Below are positions 9,804 to 19,845 of a stretch of DNA of 64,000 nucleotides, in pieces. How positions within the stretch are numbered: position 1 is the first letter of the stretch; each line of letters opens with the position of its first letter. Source of the stretch: JACKBK01 sp963707275 (GTDB taxonomy: Bacteria > Chloroflexota > Anaerolineae > JAAEKA01); assembly GCA_963707275.1 (NCBI GenBank), contig CAVPPH010000003.1, forward strand, positions 655,987 to 719,986, in the 5' to 3' direction. The translations under genes were made by a program, and so were the position numbers. The notes beneath the pieces were generated by a model, which had not been told where the DNA came from, made no database searches, and was given only the letters and a program-made list of their open reading frames with translations.

Positions 9804-10063
9804 GGGCACGGTCGCAGACCGGCCCGAGCTCGATTAATTGCTGCCTGGTCCGGTCGCTTGACCAAGCCTCCCGCTCTGGCCGGTCTCCTGACCGAGCCAG
9901 CGCACGGTCTTGCCAACGTGTCCGTGTTCCGACGCGGGCACGGTCGCAGACCGGCCCGAGCTCGATTTATTGCTGCTCTGGCCGGTCTCCTGACCGAGCC
10001 AGCGCACGGTCTTGCCAACGTGTCCGTGTTCCGACGCGGGCACGGTCGCAGACCGGCCCGAGC
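9804..10063. repeat. Direct repeats, 102-bp unit (2.5 copies)
   Basis: A unit starting GGGCACGGTCGCAGACCGG occurs at 9804, 9936 and 10038. Unit 2 is 102 bp; unit 1 is 132 bp because of about 30 extra bases that contain their own GGTC..GACC hairpin; unit 3 is truncated after about 26 bp. Each full unit carries three small inverted repeats (GGTCGCAGACC, GGTCTCCTGACC, CACGGTCTTG..CCGTG). Open frames across it are low-complexity and are not genes. There is no spacer pattern, so it is not a CRISPR array. Confidence 0.85.
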
Positions 10064-10079
10064 GGTCAGGACGCAACCG

Positions 10080-12857
10080 TCAATAGGTCGTCTTGGAGAT
10101 CAGCGGCAGGTAGACCGGCGGGTTGTAGGCGTCGCCGAAGTCAACTTGCACCGACAGCGCCCGGCGGCACCAGCACCACCACCTGGTTGGTCGTCGTGGA
10201 GGTGTGGTACGGTGGGTCGGTCTCGGTCACGGTGTAGCTCTGGTTGACCGCCAGGTTGCCGAAGCCGTAGCTGCCGTCGCCCGCGGTGGTTGTCTGGCTG
10301 ACCACGAGTGTTGCCCTGGCGCAGGCTAACGGCGACGCCGGCCAAGCCCGACTTCGCCCGCGTTCGCGCGTCTGGTTGCGGTTGCTGTCGCGCCATACCA
10401 CGCCTTGAATGCCGCCGATCACCGGCGTGTTGGTTGGTGTAGCAGTGGGCGAGGCGGTCGCGGTCGGCGTGCGGGTGGGCGTCGGTGAGGCGGTCGGCGT
10501 CGCCGTGCGCGTTGGCGTCGCAGTTGGCGTTGGCGTCCGGGTCGGCGTGTTGGTTGGCGTATCGGCGTCGGCGTTGACAGCGGGTAGACGATCAACAGCC
10601 GCGGCCGTTGGTCGACGGTCGGGTATTCGCTGGCGGCCATGTCATAGAGCACTGCGGGATCGTCGCTGCGCAGCAGCAGCCCCTGGTTGGTCGCCGGGCT
10701 GGCCAGCCAGCCGGCTACCGCATCGGTCAGGTCAAGCCCCCAGCGGTAGTTGATGTTGTCCAGCGCACGGCTATCCACCGGCGTCGCGCCCCGATCGGCC
10801 GGCACGCCGTTGCCACCCGGCTGGCTCCAGCTCTGGCCGTTGGCGGCCTGCAGCCAACTGGCCTGATACTGGTTCCAGGCGCGGTTCAGCGGGTAGGCGT
10901 CTACCGTGGCGACGTTGTTGTTGCTGCGCCCGGTCACATACATGCTGAGCGCTGCAAAGCGCACTCCGGTCACCAACGCCTGCCCTGGCACGCCGCTGAG
11001 GTCAAAGCGCACTACGCCGTTGAATGTGTTGGGCGAGCGCACCTTGAACTTCTGCGCGCCGCCGTTGAAAGCAGTGGGACTCCACGAGTCGAGATAGCTG
11101 TCGGCTGCGCCGCTGTAGCCGTTGATTCCTTGCTGGAGTGTGACGGTCGCCATCGGCACGGGCGACTGGCCGGGGTAGATGCTGAGGCGATGCGCGCCCG
11201 ACGTGAGCGACAGTGTCAGCTTGCCGCCCACCGGGTCGAGGGCTTGGGCATTGTAGGTTGCCTGATCAACAGCCAGGTCTTCGACGACGTAGCGGGTGTT
11301 AGGCAGGCCCAGCGCAGCCAGATCGACCTGCAAGTCGGCGCCGTAGATGTCCAGCACATGCAATGTAATCGTGTTGTTCAGGCCCAGTTCGCCGCGCAGC
11401 TCGCTCCAGCGTTCCTGCGCGCCGCGCTGGGTGAGCCGTACCCACCAGACCGTGGCCGACGTGTCGCTGATGGCCTCGATCTGCGCGGGCGGCTGACTGC
11501 GCGTGAAGCCGGCCAGCCATTGCAGCTTGCTGGCGTTGCCGCCTGGCACCGGCGTTGCGTGGTCGCCGGGGAAGGTGGTCAGCGTGACCGGCGCGGCGGG
11601 ATGCTCGGCCTGAATAGCTGCCAGCATATCGCTGGAGTGGTGCGGGAAGACCACCGTATCCTGTTGCGCGTGGTAGATGCGCAGCGGCGTGCTGCCCAGG
11701 TTGCGGGCGAAGGTGATGGGCGAGCGGCGCTGGTATTCGAAGTAGGTGCCATCATCGGGCGGGCCGCCAACCTCTTCCGCAATGAGCAGTTGCCGCCAGA
11801 TGGGCGATTCCTCATACCATTGGGCCAGCTCTGTCGGGCCGCGGTCGTCGACTACGGCGGCGAAGAGGCCCTGGTTTTTGGCCGCGGTGACGAGCGCGAT
11901 CTGCCCGCCCATGGACTGGCCGGTGAGGTAGATGCGACTGGGATCGACGTTGTAGCGCTGCTGCACCCACTGGATGGTGTCGAGCACGTCCTGCTGGCTG
12001 GCGCGCGAGGCCAGTGGGTGCTCGCTGGGCGGGCGCGGATAGGGGTTGTGTTCGCCGTGCATATCGGGCGCAGCCAGCAGCCAGCCGGCCTGGTTGGCCT
12101 CCGCGCCGTAGTCGCCCAGTGCGGTCCAGCGGGTGTCGCCCCAGCCGTGCAACGCCACCAGCAGCGGCGCTGACTGGCCGGGCTGATAACTGGAGGGTAT
12201 CTGCACGACAGCCGGCTGCGCACTGCCGTCGTAGGTGCTGGTGAAGATGAAATCGATGACCTGCGGGCCGGTGAGGTCAGGGCCTTCGATCACCAGGTGC
12301 GCGTTGACGACGCCCCACTCGTCGATCTCGCCGGTGGGACGGACGCCGGTGGTCAGCCGCAGGTGATTGCTGCCCTGGCGCAACACGGACGGGTCCAGCG
12401 CCCATTCCTTGGTCGCGCCGGGGTTGGGCGTGCAGTAGGTGCCGTTGGTGGCCGAGCCGTCGATGATGCTGCGCCCGATGTTTTGGTCGTTGAGAAAGAT
12501 GTCGTTGAGCCGGCCGACGTTGTATTCATCGGCCACCAGCCGCGCGCTGGTGATTGTCCCTGTCCAGGACAGGTAGAGGTCGGCTTCGGCGTTGTCCTCG
12601 GTGCCAGGATAGCCGATCCAGAGACAGTCGGAGTAGGTGGAGGTGACGGTGCCCTGGGGAATGTCGGCGGGCGGGTAGACCTGCGCGGCGGGGCTGCCGG
12701 CCGTGCCGGCCTGGCCAGCACGGGCAGAGAAACCCAGCAGACCAGCAAGCAATGCAAGGACGATCAGGACTGGCAGTCCTCGCAAGGATTGCCAGTCCTT
12801 GACTCGGGTGGCGAGAGAAACGGCCCTCTCGGGCCGCTGATTGGAAACGGTCTTCAT
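10080..12857 (-). CDS. Secreted esterase-like hydrolase with DNRLRE and SdrD-B-like domains, frameshifted C-terminus
   Basis: Domains in order: signal peptide (about 22-48, helix then A-R-A), a beta-rich N-domain, an alpha/beta hydrolase of the PHB-depolymerase/esterase type (about 200-445) with G-Q-S-M-G-G (Ser315), Q-Q-D-T-V-V (Asp near 395) and P-G-D-H-A-T-P (His near 435), then a DNRLRE stalk domain (about 570-770). A Thr-Pro linker follows. The printed frame degrades to Arg-rich sequence near 10575, but the other frames continue as T-P-T-N-T-P, then an SdrD B-like domain (G-V-V-W-R-D-S-N-R-N), ending N-P-P-V-Y-L-P-L-I-S-K-T-T-Y at TGA 10080-10082. At least three indels are needed (about 10575, 10345 and 10310-10160). 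It likely cleaves ester bonds of a polymer outside the cell. The tail may be a sorting signal. Confidence 0.78.
12766..12799. repeat. 34-nt hairpin repeat inside a coding region
   Basis: 15-nt arm AGGACTGGCAGTCCT (itself AGGACTG-G-CAGTCCT), loop CGCA, 15-nt arm with one mismatch. It lies in the 5' part of the esterase gene and encodes the start of its signal peptide region (K-D-W-Q-S-L-R). Confidence 0.8.
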
Positions 12858-12892
12858 GATTACTCTTACGATTCAACTCGATTATGGAAGAT

Positions 12893-12926
12893 AGAACTTC
12901 AACTTTTCAGAAAGAGTTGAACTTCT
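12893..12926. repeat. 34-nt hairpin repeat
   Basis: Arm AGAACTTCAACTTTT, loop CAGA, arm AAGAGTTGAACTTCT, imperfectly paired. It lies in the 5' leader of the esterase gene, about 36 bp before its ATG. Confidence 0.7.
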
Positions 12927-13069
12927 GGTGCGAATGATGTGCTGAACGGGCATTATACCCGCCCTCGTTGGTTGCCAGAAATGCCTGACTCTCCCCCTTA
13001 TGCCATACGCGGATTAACAGCGCATGAAAAAAAGATGCACAGTGGATGACAGTATTGCAAGACTCCGGG

Positions 13070-13516
13070 CTACTCTCCGTCCCGCCACAGCCGGATCAAC
13101 AAACGAAAGATGTCGCTCTCGGTGACGATGCCGGTCAGGTGGCGGCGGCCCGGCCCAGTCTGCGACTCGACCACTGGCAGGCCGGCGATCTTGTTCTCCA
13201 GCATCAGTTCCACCGCGTCGACCAGATCGGTGTCACGCGTGACGACCAGCGGATTGTGGGTCATGGCCTCCCAGACGGTCAACCACTCCTCCTCGGCGTC
13301 GGGCGCGTAGGGGCTGGGCGCCTGTGCGCCGGCCAGGGAGGTCGCCTCGCGCAGATCGCCCCAACTAAGAATGCCCACAAGGTCGCCGTCCTCGTCCACC
13401 ACAGGCAGGCGGCGCACGCCCTCGGCGTCCATCAGCGCCTGGGCTTCGTCAAGGCTGGCATCGACTTCGACGGTGATTACCTCGGTGGTCATGATATCGC
13501 CGACTTTGTGCGCCAT
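13070..13516 (-). CDS. CBS-pair domain protein
   Basis: 148 residues made almost entirely of two CBS motifs (about 5-60 and 82-145). Each has the D-I-M-T or A-M-T start, the R-R-L-P-V-V-D-E-D-G-D-L-V-G-I-L strand, and G-I-V-T-E-S-D-I-F for the second. Stand-alone CBS pairs normally bind adenine nucleotides (AMP, ATP or SAM) and regulate a partner. A second such protein lies at 18478, on the other side of the kor operon and aminotransferase. A 27-residue insertion with P-S-P-Y-A-P-D-A separates the two motifs. It is a single gene with no obvious operon partner. Confidence 0.88.
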   Translation of the reverse strand: MAHKVGDIMTTEVITVEVDASLDEAQALMDAEGVRRLPVVDEDGDLVGILSWGDLREATSLAGAQAPSPYAPDAEEEWLTVWEAMTHNPLVVTRDTDLVDAVELMLENKIAGLPVVESQTGPGRRHLTGIVTESDIFRLLIRLWRDGE

Positions 13517-13677
13517 AGCGTGTCACCTTTCTGACTTGGTGGGATGTGGTTGTTCCGTACCGCTAGCTCCAAGTGTACCATCTCTCGCCGCCAAAAACAA
13601 CAGGGACGCGCGAGCCGCTCCGGCCGTCTTGACCGGCGCGAGTCCGCGTCCCTGCGGATGAGTGGGGCAGCGCGGCC

Positions 13678-13711
13678 AGAAGTTCAACTTCTTGCGAGAA
13701 GTTGAACTTCT
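13678..13711. repeat. 34-nt hairpin repeat, perfect
   Basis: AGAAGTTCAACTTCT, loop TGCG, AGAAGTTGAACTTCT. Every base of the 15-bp arms pairs, and each arm is also a 7-1-7 palindrome (AGAAGTT-C-AACTTCT). It sits 8 bp beyond the aminotransferase stop and may serve as its terminator. Confidence 0.9.
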
Positions 13712-13718
13712 TGACCAG

Positions 13719-14996
13719 TCATGCCAGTTCGGGCTGCGCCAGCGCGAACGATGGCTGTTCGCCAGCCAGACGCTCCTTCAGCACTGTGCCCAGCCGGCGG
13801 ATGCCTTCCTCGATCATCTCCGGATTCGCCATGGAAAAATTCAGCCGCATGGTGTTTTTGCCGCTGCCATCGGGATAGAAGGCGTGGCCGGGGACGAACG
13901 CGACCCGCTGGCTTTCGACCGCTTCCTTGAGCAGTTCTGCGGTGTCGATGGACTCCGGCAGCCAGGCCCACAGGAACAGCCCGCCGGCCGGCCGCGTCCA
14001 GGTCACTTCGCTGGGGAAGTAGCGATCCATGGCTGCCAGCATCACGTCGCGCCGCTCGGTGTATACCTCGCGGATCAGCTTGACGTGCTGGTCCAGCTTG
14101 CCATCCCGGGCGACCTCGTAGGCCACCATCTGGGTGAAGGTGCTGGTGTGCAGGTCCATGCCCTGCTTGCACTGCACGCAGCGGGCGATCACGTCCACCG
14201 GCGCGACGATCCAGCCCAGACGCAGGCCGGGCGCCAGCGTCTTGCTGAAGGTGCTGGTGTAGATGATGTTGCCAGTCAGGTATCCCTTGCCATCAAGCGC
14301 CCGACTCTCCAGGTTTTCGCAGTCCAGTTGCACCAGCGACGGCAGATGATCGCCCGAATAGCGCAGTTGGCCGTAGGGGTCGTCCTCGATGATCGGGACG
14401 CCGTAGTGGTCGGCCATCTGCACCAGCTTCATGCGCCGCTGGAGGGTCAGCGTCACGCCGCCGGGGTTCTGGAAGTTCGGCAGGATGTACATGAACTTCG
14501 GCCCGGCCCGCAGCGCCTCTTCCAGCAACTCCGTGCGCAGTCCGTCCTGGTCGATGGGCACTGTCACGTAGCGGGCTTGATAGGCGGCCCAGGCTTGCAA
14601 CGCGCCCAGGTAGGTCGGTCGCTCCGTCAGAATCTTGTCGCCGGGGTTGATCAACAGCCGGCCGATCAGGTCAAGCGCCTGCTGCGATCCGGAGGTAATC
14701 AACACGTTCTCAGCGTTGGCGAGGATGCCGTGGCGCGCCATATGCTGCACGATGAGCTGACGCAGCGGCAGGTAGCCCTCGGTGGTGCTGTACTGCAACG
14801 CCTTGGCAGGCATCTCGCGCAGGACCTTGTCAGACGCGGCCTGAAACGCCTCGACGGGGAAAACCTCAGGCGCCGGCAGTCCGCCGGCAAAGGAAATCAC
14901 GTCAGCTTGCTCGGTTAGTTTCAGCAGCTCGCGAATGATAGAGCTGCCCATGCCCTCAGTGCGCAGGGCGTAGCGGTATTTCCAGGGGGTTGTCAT
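13719..14996 (-). CDS. PLP-dependent aminotransferase, class I/II (LysN / MocR-C-terminal type)
   Basis: 425 residues with fold type I landmarks: S-F-A-G-G-L-P-A-P-E at the N-terminus, T-S-G-S-Q-Q-A-L-D in the cofactor loop, I-L-P-N-F-Q-N-P-G-G (Asn contact), I-I-E-D-D-P-Y-G (Asp to the pyridine nitrogen), T-S-T-F-S-K-T-L-A-P-G-L-R (Schiff-base Lys) and M-R-L-N-F-S near the end (Arg for the carboxylate). This matches 2-aminoadipate/valine/aromatic transaminases related to the MocR C-terminal domain but without the DNA-binding part. It is the next gene downstream of the universal stress protein and kor operon on the same strand, so it could feed 2-oxoacids to Kor, but co-transcription is uncertain. 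Confidence 0.88.
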   Translation of the reverse strand: MTTPWKYRYALRTEGMGSSIIRELLKLTEQADVISFAGGLPAPEVFPVEAFQAASDKVLREMPAKALQYSTTEGYLPLRQLIVQHMARHGILANAENVLITSGSQQALDLIGRLLINPGDKILTERPTYLGALQAWAAYQARYVTVPIDQDGLRTELLEEALRAGPKFMYILPNFQNPGGVTLTLQRRMKLVQMADHYGVPIIEDDPYGQLRYSGDHLPSLVQLDCENLESRALDGKGYLTGNIIYTSTFSKTLAPGLRLGWIVAPVDVIARCVQCKQGMDLHTSTFTQMVAYEVARDGKLDQHVKLIREVYTERRDVMLAAMDRYFPSEVTWTRPAGGLFLWAWLPESIDTAELLKEAVESQRVAFVPGHAFYPDGSGKNTMRLNFSMANPEMIEEGIRRLGTVLKERLAGEQPSFALAQPELA

Positions 14997-15114
14997 GGGG
15001 TGTTCCTTATATATAAGAAGTGCCGGCGACTTCCAGCTCCTTTCGCTTCGCTACAGGAGTCTTCGAAAAGCGATTGGGAACCATCCCGGAGGGACTGTCA
15101 CCTGGCACACACGT

Positions 15115-15559
15115 TCACTTCTCCGTCGCGCGCACCAGCAGCACCGGGCACGGAGCGGCCTGCAAAACCCGGTCGGCCACGCTGCCGTATACCCAGCGCG
15201 ACAGGCCGCCGCGCCCGTGGGTGGACATGACGATCATGTCCACCTCCTCATCGCGGGCGTGATCCAGGATCGCTTCAGCAACCGGGCCTTCGCAGGTGCG
15301 ACAGCTAACTTGCAGGCCAGCGGCTTGCAGATCAGCAGCCACGCCTTGCACATACGTCTGCGCGACCTTGGTGAAGTTTTCCTGGCCATCGTCATAGCCC
15401 GCCAGAATCAGGTCGGGCGCGGCGATAGCGTAGGGCGAGACCACGACGCGCAACAGAATGACCTTGCAGTCAAACTGCTGGGCTACGGCGCGCGGCATGG
15501 ACCAGCGCTGCTTCTGCCAACGCCGATCCATCCAGCGGTACCAGAATTCGCTTGTACAT
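15115..15559 (-). CDS. Universal stress protein (UspA family), one frameshift
   Basis: The real start is the ATG at 15559: it reads M-Y-K-R-I-L-V-P-L-D-G-S-A-L-A-E-A-A-L, the standard UspA N-terminus. One extra base near 15485-15495 (in GCGCGCCGTAGCC) then moves to the frame reading R-A-V-A-Q-Q-F-D-C-K-V-I-L-L-R-V-V. The C-terminus has the ATP-binding signature G-R-G-G-x9-G-S-V-A followed by P-C-P-V-L-L-V-R, so this is a nucleotide-binding Usp of about 148 residues. It follows korC on the same strand by 19 bp and is probably the last gene of the kor operon. Confidence 0.82.
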
Positions 15560-15577
15560 GGTGTCTTTCGCCTCCGA

Positions 15578-16150
15578 TCAGGCGGCTTCGGGCACTGCCA
15601 AAGCAGCGCCGCGCCGCAAGGCAATCTTGTTTGACTCCAACCAGCGCATGTGACGTTGTGGCAGGTGCGCCTCCAGGGCAGCGTCGATGGCTTCCAGCGG
15701 CAGAACGCCGGTCGCCTGCACCAGCGCGCCCAGCATCACCACGTTGGCCAGCCGCTGATCGCCCGAGTCGCCGGTTACTGCGCCGGTCTCCTCCTGTGAG
15801 ATGTCGTTGGCCGGCACGGGGATCACACGCATATCGGTACGGTAGATCGGCCGCTGCACCAGCGAGCTGTTGAAGATCAGCAGGCCGCCCGGCTTGACCA
15901 GCCCCTCGTACTTGTCCACCGAGGGCAGGTTGAGCGCGATCACCGCGGCAGGGTTGCGCACCAGCGGCGAGCCGATGGGATCATCGGAGACGACCACGGT
16001 GCAGTGGGCTGTGCCGCCGCGCATCTCAGGGCCGTAGGAGGGGATCCAGGTGACGTGTTTGTCGTTGTCCATGCCGGCATAGGCCAGCAGTTGACCGGCG
16101 AACAGGGCGCCCTGACCGCCGAAGCCGGAGATGATGATTTCCAGTTGCAT
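15578..16150 (-). CDS. korC: 2-oxoacid:ferredoxin oxidoreductase, gamma subunit
   Basis: 190 residues from the ATG at 16150. The opening I-I-I-S-G-F-G-G-Q-G-A-L-F-A-G is the signature of the gamma subunit of 2-oxoacid:acceptor oxidoreductases, followed by S-Y-G-P-E-M-R-G-G-T-A-H-C. The subunit helps bind CoA/ferredoxin in the KorABCD complex, which converts a 2-oxoacid plus CoA to acyl-CoA, CO2 and reduced ferredoxin. AAGGAGG lies seven bases upstream, inside the end of korB. An apparent fusion with korB in the printed frame comes from a single extra base near 16230 and is not real. Confidence 0.87.
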   Translation of the reverse strand: MQLEIIISGFGGQGALFAGQLLAYAGMDNDKHVTWIPSYGPEMRGGTAHCTVVVSDDPIGSPLVRNPAAVIALNLPSVDKYEGLVKPGGLLIFNSSLVQRPIYRTDMRVIPVPANDISQEETGAVTGDSGDQRLANVVMLGALVQATGVLPLEAIDAALEAHLPQRHMRWLESNKIALRRGAALAVPEAA

Positions 16151-16152
16151 GG

Positions 16153-16979
<827 letters not shown>

Positions 16980-16982
16980 TGT

Positions 16983-18139
16983 TCAGATCCTTCCTTGCAC
17001 ATCGTGTGCCCGGACGCCGTTGCTGGCCTTGCCGTAGCCGTTGCTCGCGCCGGTCTTGTAGCCAGCGCTGCCGGCAGGCTCAGAAACCAGCTTGTCGATC
17101 TGCTGGCTGATCTCGTCCGGCAGCGGCACGACGCCGCCCATGCGACCGTAGAAGTGAACCGGCGCGCGGCCGGCGACGGCAGCTCGCACGTCCAGCACCA
17201 TCTGGCCGGCGTTCATCTCGACCACCAGGATCTGCTGCACGCGGCCGGCCAGCTCCAGCAGGCGCTGCTTCGGGAAGGGCCACAGGCTGATGGGGCGCAA
17301 CAGCCCGACCTTCAGCCCGGCCCGTCGCGCCGACTGCACGACCGACGTGCAGATGCGTCCCACCGTGCCAAAGGCGACCAGCAGCACCTCGGCGTCGTCG
17401 GTCTGTGTCTCCTCCCAGCGCAGTTCCTTCTGCTGGATCGCGCGCCAGCTTGCTCTGCAGGCGCAGGTTCATGCGCTCCAGCCCCTCGGCGCTCAGGTAC
17501 AGGGAGGTCAGGATGCGTCGCTCGCGGTCCTTGGCGCCGCGCAGCGCCCAGTCGGCGCGATCCTGCTCAGTCATCACCGGCCTGACGGGCGGCATCTCCA
17601 CCGGCTCCATCATCTGGCCGATCGCGCCGTCGGCCAGGATGACCACCACGGTGCGGTAGTTCTCGGCCAGCTCGAAGGCGCTCGTAGGTCAGATCGACCG
17701 CCTCCTGCACGGTGGACGGGGCCAGCACGATGGGATGAAAATCGCCGTGGCCCAGCGCCTTGGTCATCTGGAAGTAGTCGCCCTGGCTGGGCTGGATGTT
17801 GCCCAGGCCTGGCCCGCCGCGCATGATGTCGACCAGCACCGCGGGCACCTCGGTGCCGGCGATGTAGCTCAGCCCTTCGGTCATCAGGCTGATGCCGGGA
17901 CTGGAGGAGGAGCTGAGCACGCGCACTCCGGCGCAGGCCGCGCCGTAGACCATGTTGATCGCGGCCAGCTCGCTTTCGGCCTGCAGGAAGACGCGCCCGG
18001 GATACTTGGGCATCTCGCGCGCCATGTACTCCAGCAGTTCGGTCTGCGGCGTGATGGGGTAGCCGAAATAGGCCTCGACTCCCGCGCGGAGCGCCGCCTC
18101 GGCGATTGCTTCGTTGCCTTTCCATAGCTCTTTTGCCAT
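16983..18139 (-). CDS. korA: 2-oxoacid:ferredoxin oxidoreductase, alpha subunit, two frameshifts
   Basis: About 385 residues from the ATG at 18139, with GGAGG seven bases upstream. The N-terminal pyrimidine-domain motif is A-Y-F-G-Y-P-I-T-P-Q-T-E-L, followed by Q-A-E-S-E-L-A-A-I-N-M-V-Y-G-A and S-S-S-S-P-G-I-S-L-M. Extra bases near 17675 and 17430 must be removed to join the frame reading A-E-N-Y-R-T-V-V-V-I-L-A-D-G and then E-V-L-L-V-A-F-G-T-V-G-R, the domain II/III strand. The C-terminus ends with a Gly/Ala-rich tail. The gene order D-A-B-C is that of 2-oxoglutarate or related branched-chain ferredoxin oxidoreductases. The exact substrate cannot be set from sequence alone. Confidence 0.85.
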
Positions 18140-18152
18140 TGTCTGCCTCCCT

Positions 18153-18426
18153 TCAGGCGGCCACAGCCTGCAGCGACAGCAAACGGCGCGCGGCTTTTCG
18201 TGGCCACAGTGGGCAGGCGGAAGACGGTCAACACAGCATCCGGGCAAATCACGGCGCACAGTGCGCAGCCGGTACACTTACCCGCGGGATCCACCAGCAC
18301 GGCCGGCTTGTAGCCGCGCGCGTTGAAGGAATCAGACATGACCAACACATCCTGGGGACACACTGTGGTACACAGCTCACATCCCTTGCAGCGGTTGGTT
18401 TCGACTACGACAGTACCTCGTGCCAT
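18153..18426 (-). CDS. korD: Kor-associated 2x[4Fe-4S] ferredoxin, probable frameshift near the end
   Basis: About 90 residues from the ATG at 18426, chosen because GGAGG lies 6 bases upstream. Two complete cluster motifs are visible: C-K-G-C-E-L-C-T-T-V-C-P and C-T-G-C-A-L-C-A-V-I-C-P. It passes electrons from the Kor complex. The printed frame runs on into korA without a stop; one base removed near 18195 gives a short tail L-L-S-L-Q-A-V-A-A ending at TGA 18153-18155, 13 bases before the korA ATG. It is the first gene of the korDABC-usp operon. Confidence 0.83.
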
Positions 18427-18477
18427 AACATACCTCCACGTCATTGTGGTTAAGTCGCGGCAGCCATTGCCGCGGTT

Positions 18478-18942
18478 TCAGTTGATCGAGCCGCCGAATT
18501 TCACGTGCCGGCAGAACTCCTCGCCCTGCTCCCGGTCCAGGAGCACAATCAGATAATCCAGAATGTCGGTCGTTGTGATGATCCCGACCACAGCACCGTC
18601 TTCCACGACCGGCAGACCGCCGATCTTGTGCTGCCGCAGCAGCCGGACAGCGTCAAGCACCGGGGTGTCAGGCGCAATGGTGATGGGATCGGGCGTCATG
18701 CAGGATTTAACCTTGATCGCCTCCAGCAGAAAATCGCTGTACCACCGTTCGCGCAGCACCAGCGGCGAGTTGGTTGCCTGGCGCAGGTCGCGATCGGTGA
18801 CGATGCCCACCAGCCGGCCCTCATCAACCACCGGCAGCCGGCGAAAGCCGCCCTCACGCATCAAGGCAATCGCAACCCCGATGGAACTGTCCGGCGAGAT
18901 GGTTATCACCGCCCCGGACATGATGTCTGCTGCAATGGTCAT
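18478..18942 (-). CDS. CBS-pair domain protein
   Basis: 154 residues, two CBS motifs (about 5-60 and 78-140) with D-I-M-S, R-R-L-P-V-V-D-E-G-R-L-V-G-I-V-T-D-R-D-L and K-S-C-M-T, G-L-P-V-V-E-D-G-A-V-V-G-I-I-T-T-T-D-I-L. It lies 52 bp upstream of korD on the same strand and may be the leading gene of that operon, which would tie an adenine-nucleotide sensor to ferredoxin-linked carbon metabolism. It is paralogous in layout to the protein at 13070 but not a close copy. No extra DNA-binding or catalytic domain is attached. Confidence 0.88.
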   Translation of the reverse strand: MTIAADIMSGAVITISPDSSIGVAIALMREGGFRRLPVVDEGRLVGIVTDRDLRQATNSPLVLRERWYSDFLLEAIKVKSCMTPDPITIAPDTPVLDAVRLLRQHKIGGLPVVEDGAVVGIITTTDILDYLIVLLDREQGEEFCRHVKFGGSIN

Positions 18943-19103
18943 TCAATCCTCGCCAATGGAAAAATGGGGCTGATGTAGCCCTTACTTTTTCATTATAACC
19001 GGATTGCCAGCCGAAATACATGACCAACGTCATATTGTGCGCCATTTTTCAGGAACCACAGCTCTTTGGCAGGTTCCTGAACCGCGCATTGATCAGGTCA
19101 TAA

Positions 19104-19144
19104 AACGAGCGGCTCCGTGGTAAGTTGCCACGGAGCCGCTCGTT
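19104..19144 (-). terminator. Rho-independent terminator of rex
   Basis: 17-bp perfect stem (starts AACGAGCGGCTCC) with a 7-nt loop. Read on the minus strand it ends in TCGTTTTATG, a short U run, 20 bp beyond the rex stop. Confidence 0.8.
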
Positions 19145-19164
19145 TCATGATACCTTATCTGGCC

Positions 19165-19788
19165 TTAGCCAAGATAGTAGGTCAGATGCTGGAGATGTAC
19201 CGCCGGGTCGATGTGCTCGACGCGGATGCCGGAGGGCACCATCAACGAGATCGGCGCGTAGTTGAGCAACGCCTTCACGCCAGCGGCCATAAGGGTGTTG
19301 GCAACAGGCTGGGCTTCCTCGGCCGGCACCGCGATGATTGCCATCTCCCAGCCCACCGCTTTTACCCGCTCGGACAAGGTTGCCACATCTTCGACCACCA
19401 GGCCTTCGACGATCTCGCGACCGACTTTGTCGGCGCTCTTATCGAACACGGCAGCGATGTGGAATCCTCGTCCTGCGAAGCCACGGTAGTTGGCCAGGGC
19501 GTGACCCAGGTCGCCGGCTCCGATCAGCACCACATCCCACATGCGATCCACATGCAGGATCTGCTTGAGGTTGGTTTCCAGGTGTCGGATGTCATATCCG
19601 GTCCCCTGCTTGCCAAACTCACCGAAGTGCGAGAGGTCCTTGCGAATCTGGGCAGAACTGATGCCCAGCCGGTCACCAAGTTCTTGCGAAGAGGTGATTT
19701 CACGATGTTCCGTTTTGAGGAATGTGAGCGCCCGCAAATAGATTGGTAAGCGGCCGACTACAATGTCGGGAACGGGCTTGTTGTCCAT
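19165..19788 (-). CDS. rex: Redox-sensing transcriptional repressor Rex
   Basis: 207 residues from the ATG at 19788, which has AAAGG five bases upstream; the frame runs 34 codons further but without a fitting start. An N-terminal winged helix (V-G-R-L-P-I-Y-L-R-A-L, then S-S-Q-E-L-G-D-R-L-G-I-S-S-A-Q-I-R-K-D-L) recognises DNA. The motif F-G-E-F-G-K-Q-G-T-G-Y leads to the Rossmann domain with V-L-I-G-A-G-D-L-G-H-A-L, which binds NADH or NAD+. Rex releases DNA when NADH/NAD+ is high. The gene is complete, has its own terminator, and is divergent from the Yip1-like gene. Its promoter overlaps two Rex-box-like sites, so autoregulation is likely. Confidence 0.95.
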   Translation of the reverse strand: MDNKPVPDIVVGRLPIYLRALTFLKTEHREITSSQELGDRLGISSAQIRKDLSHFGEFGKQGTGYDIRHLETNLKQILHVDRMWDVVLIGAGDLGHALANYRGFAGRGFHIAAVFDKSADKVGREIVEGLVVEDVATLSERVKAVGWEMAIIAVPAEEAQPVANTLMAAGVKALLNYAPISLMVPSGIRVEHIDPAVHLQHLTYYLG

Positions 19789-19823
19789 AGCAACCTTTCT
19801 CCTTGAGCGTCCTTGTTCAAGAC

Positions 19824-19845
19824 TTGTGAAGCGCCTTTCACGCAA
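19824..19845. promoter_or_regulatory. Second Rex-like dyad near the rex transcription start
   Basis: TTGTGAA, a five-base GCGCC centre, then TTTCACGCAA: half-sites match the Rex core TTGTGAA/TTCACAA, but the spacing is longer than the usual 4 bp. It lies just downstream of the rex -10 box. Confidence 0.4.

Noticed and set aside
9804..10063. CRISPR array
   Set aside because: The repeats are 102-132 bp, directly adjacent, with no unique spacers and no cas genes in the window.
9791..10247. Overlapping small open frames across the 102-bp repeat
   Set aside because: They repeat with the DNA unit, occur on both strands and have Arg/Pro-rich low-complexity content.
15005..15110. Further hairpin repeat downstream of the usp gene
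   Set aside because: Only short matches (GACT/AGTC, GGGACTGTCACC); arms do not pair well enough to add it to the 34-nt family.
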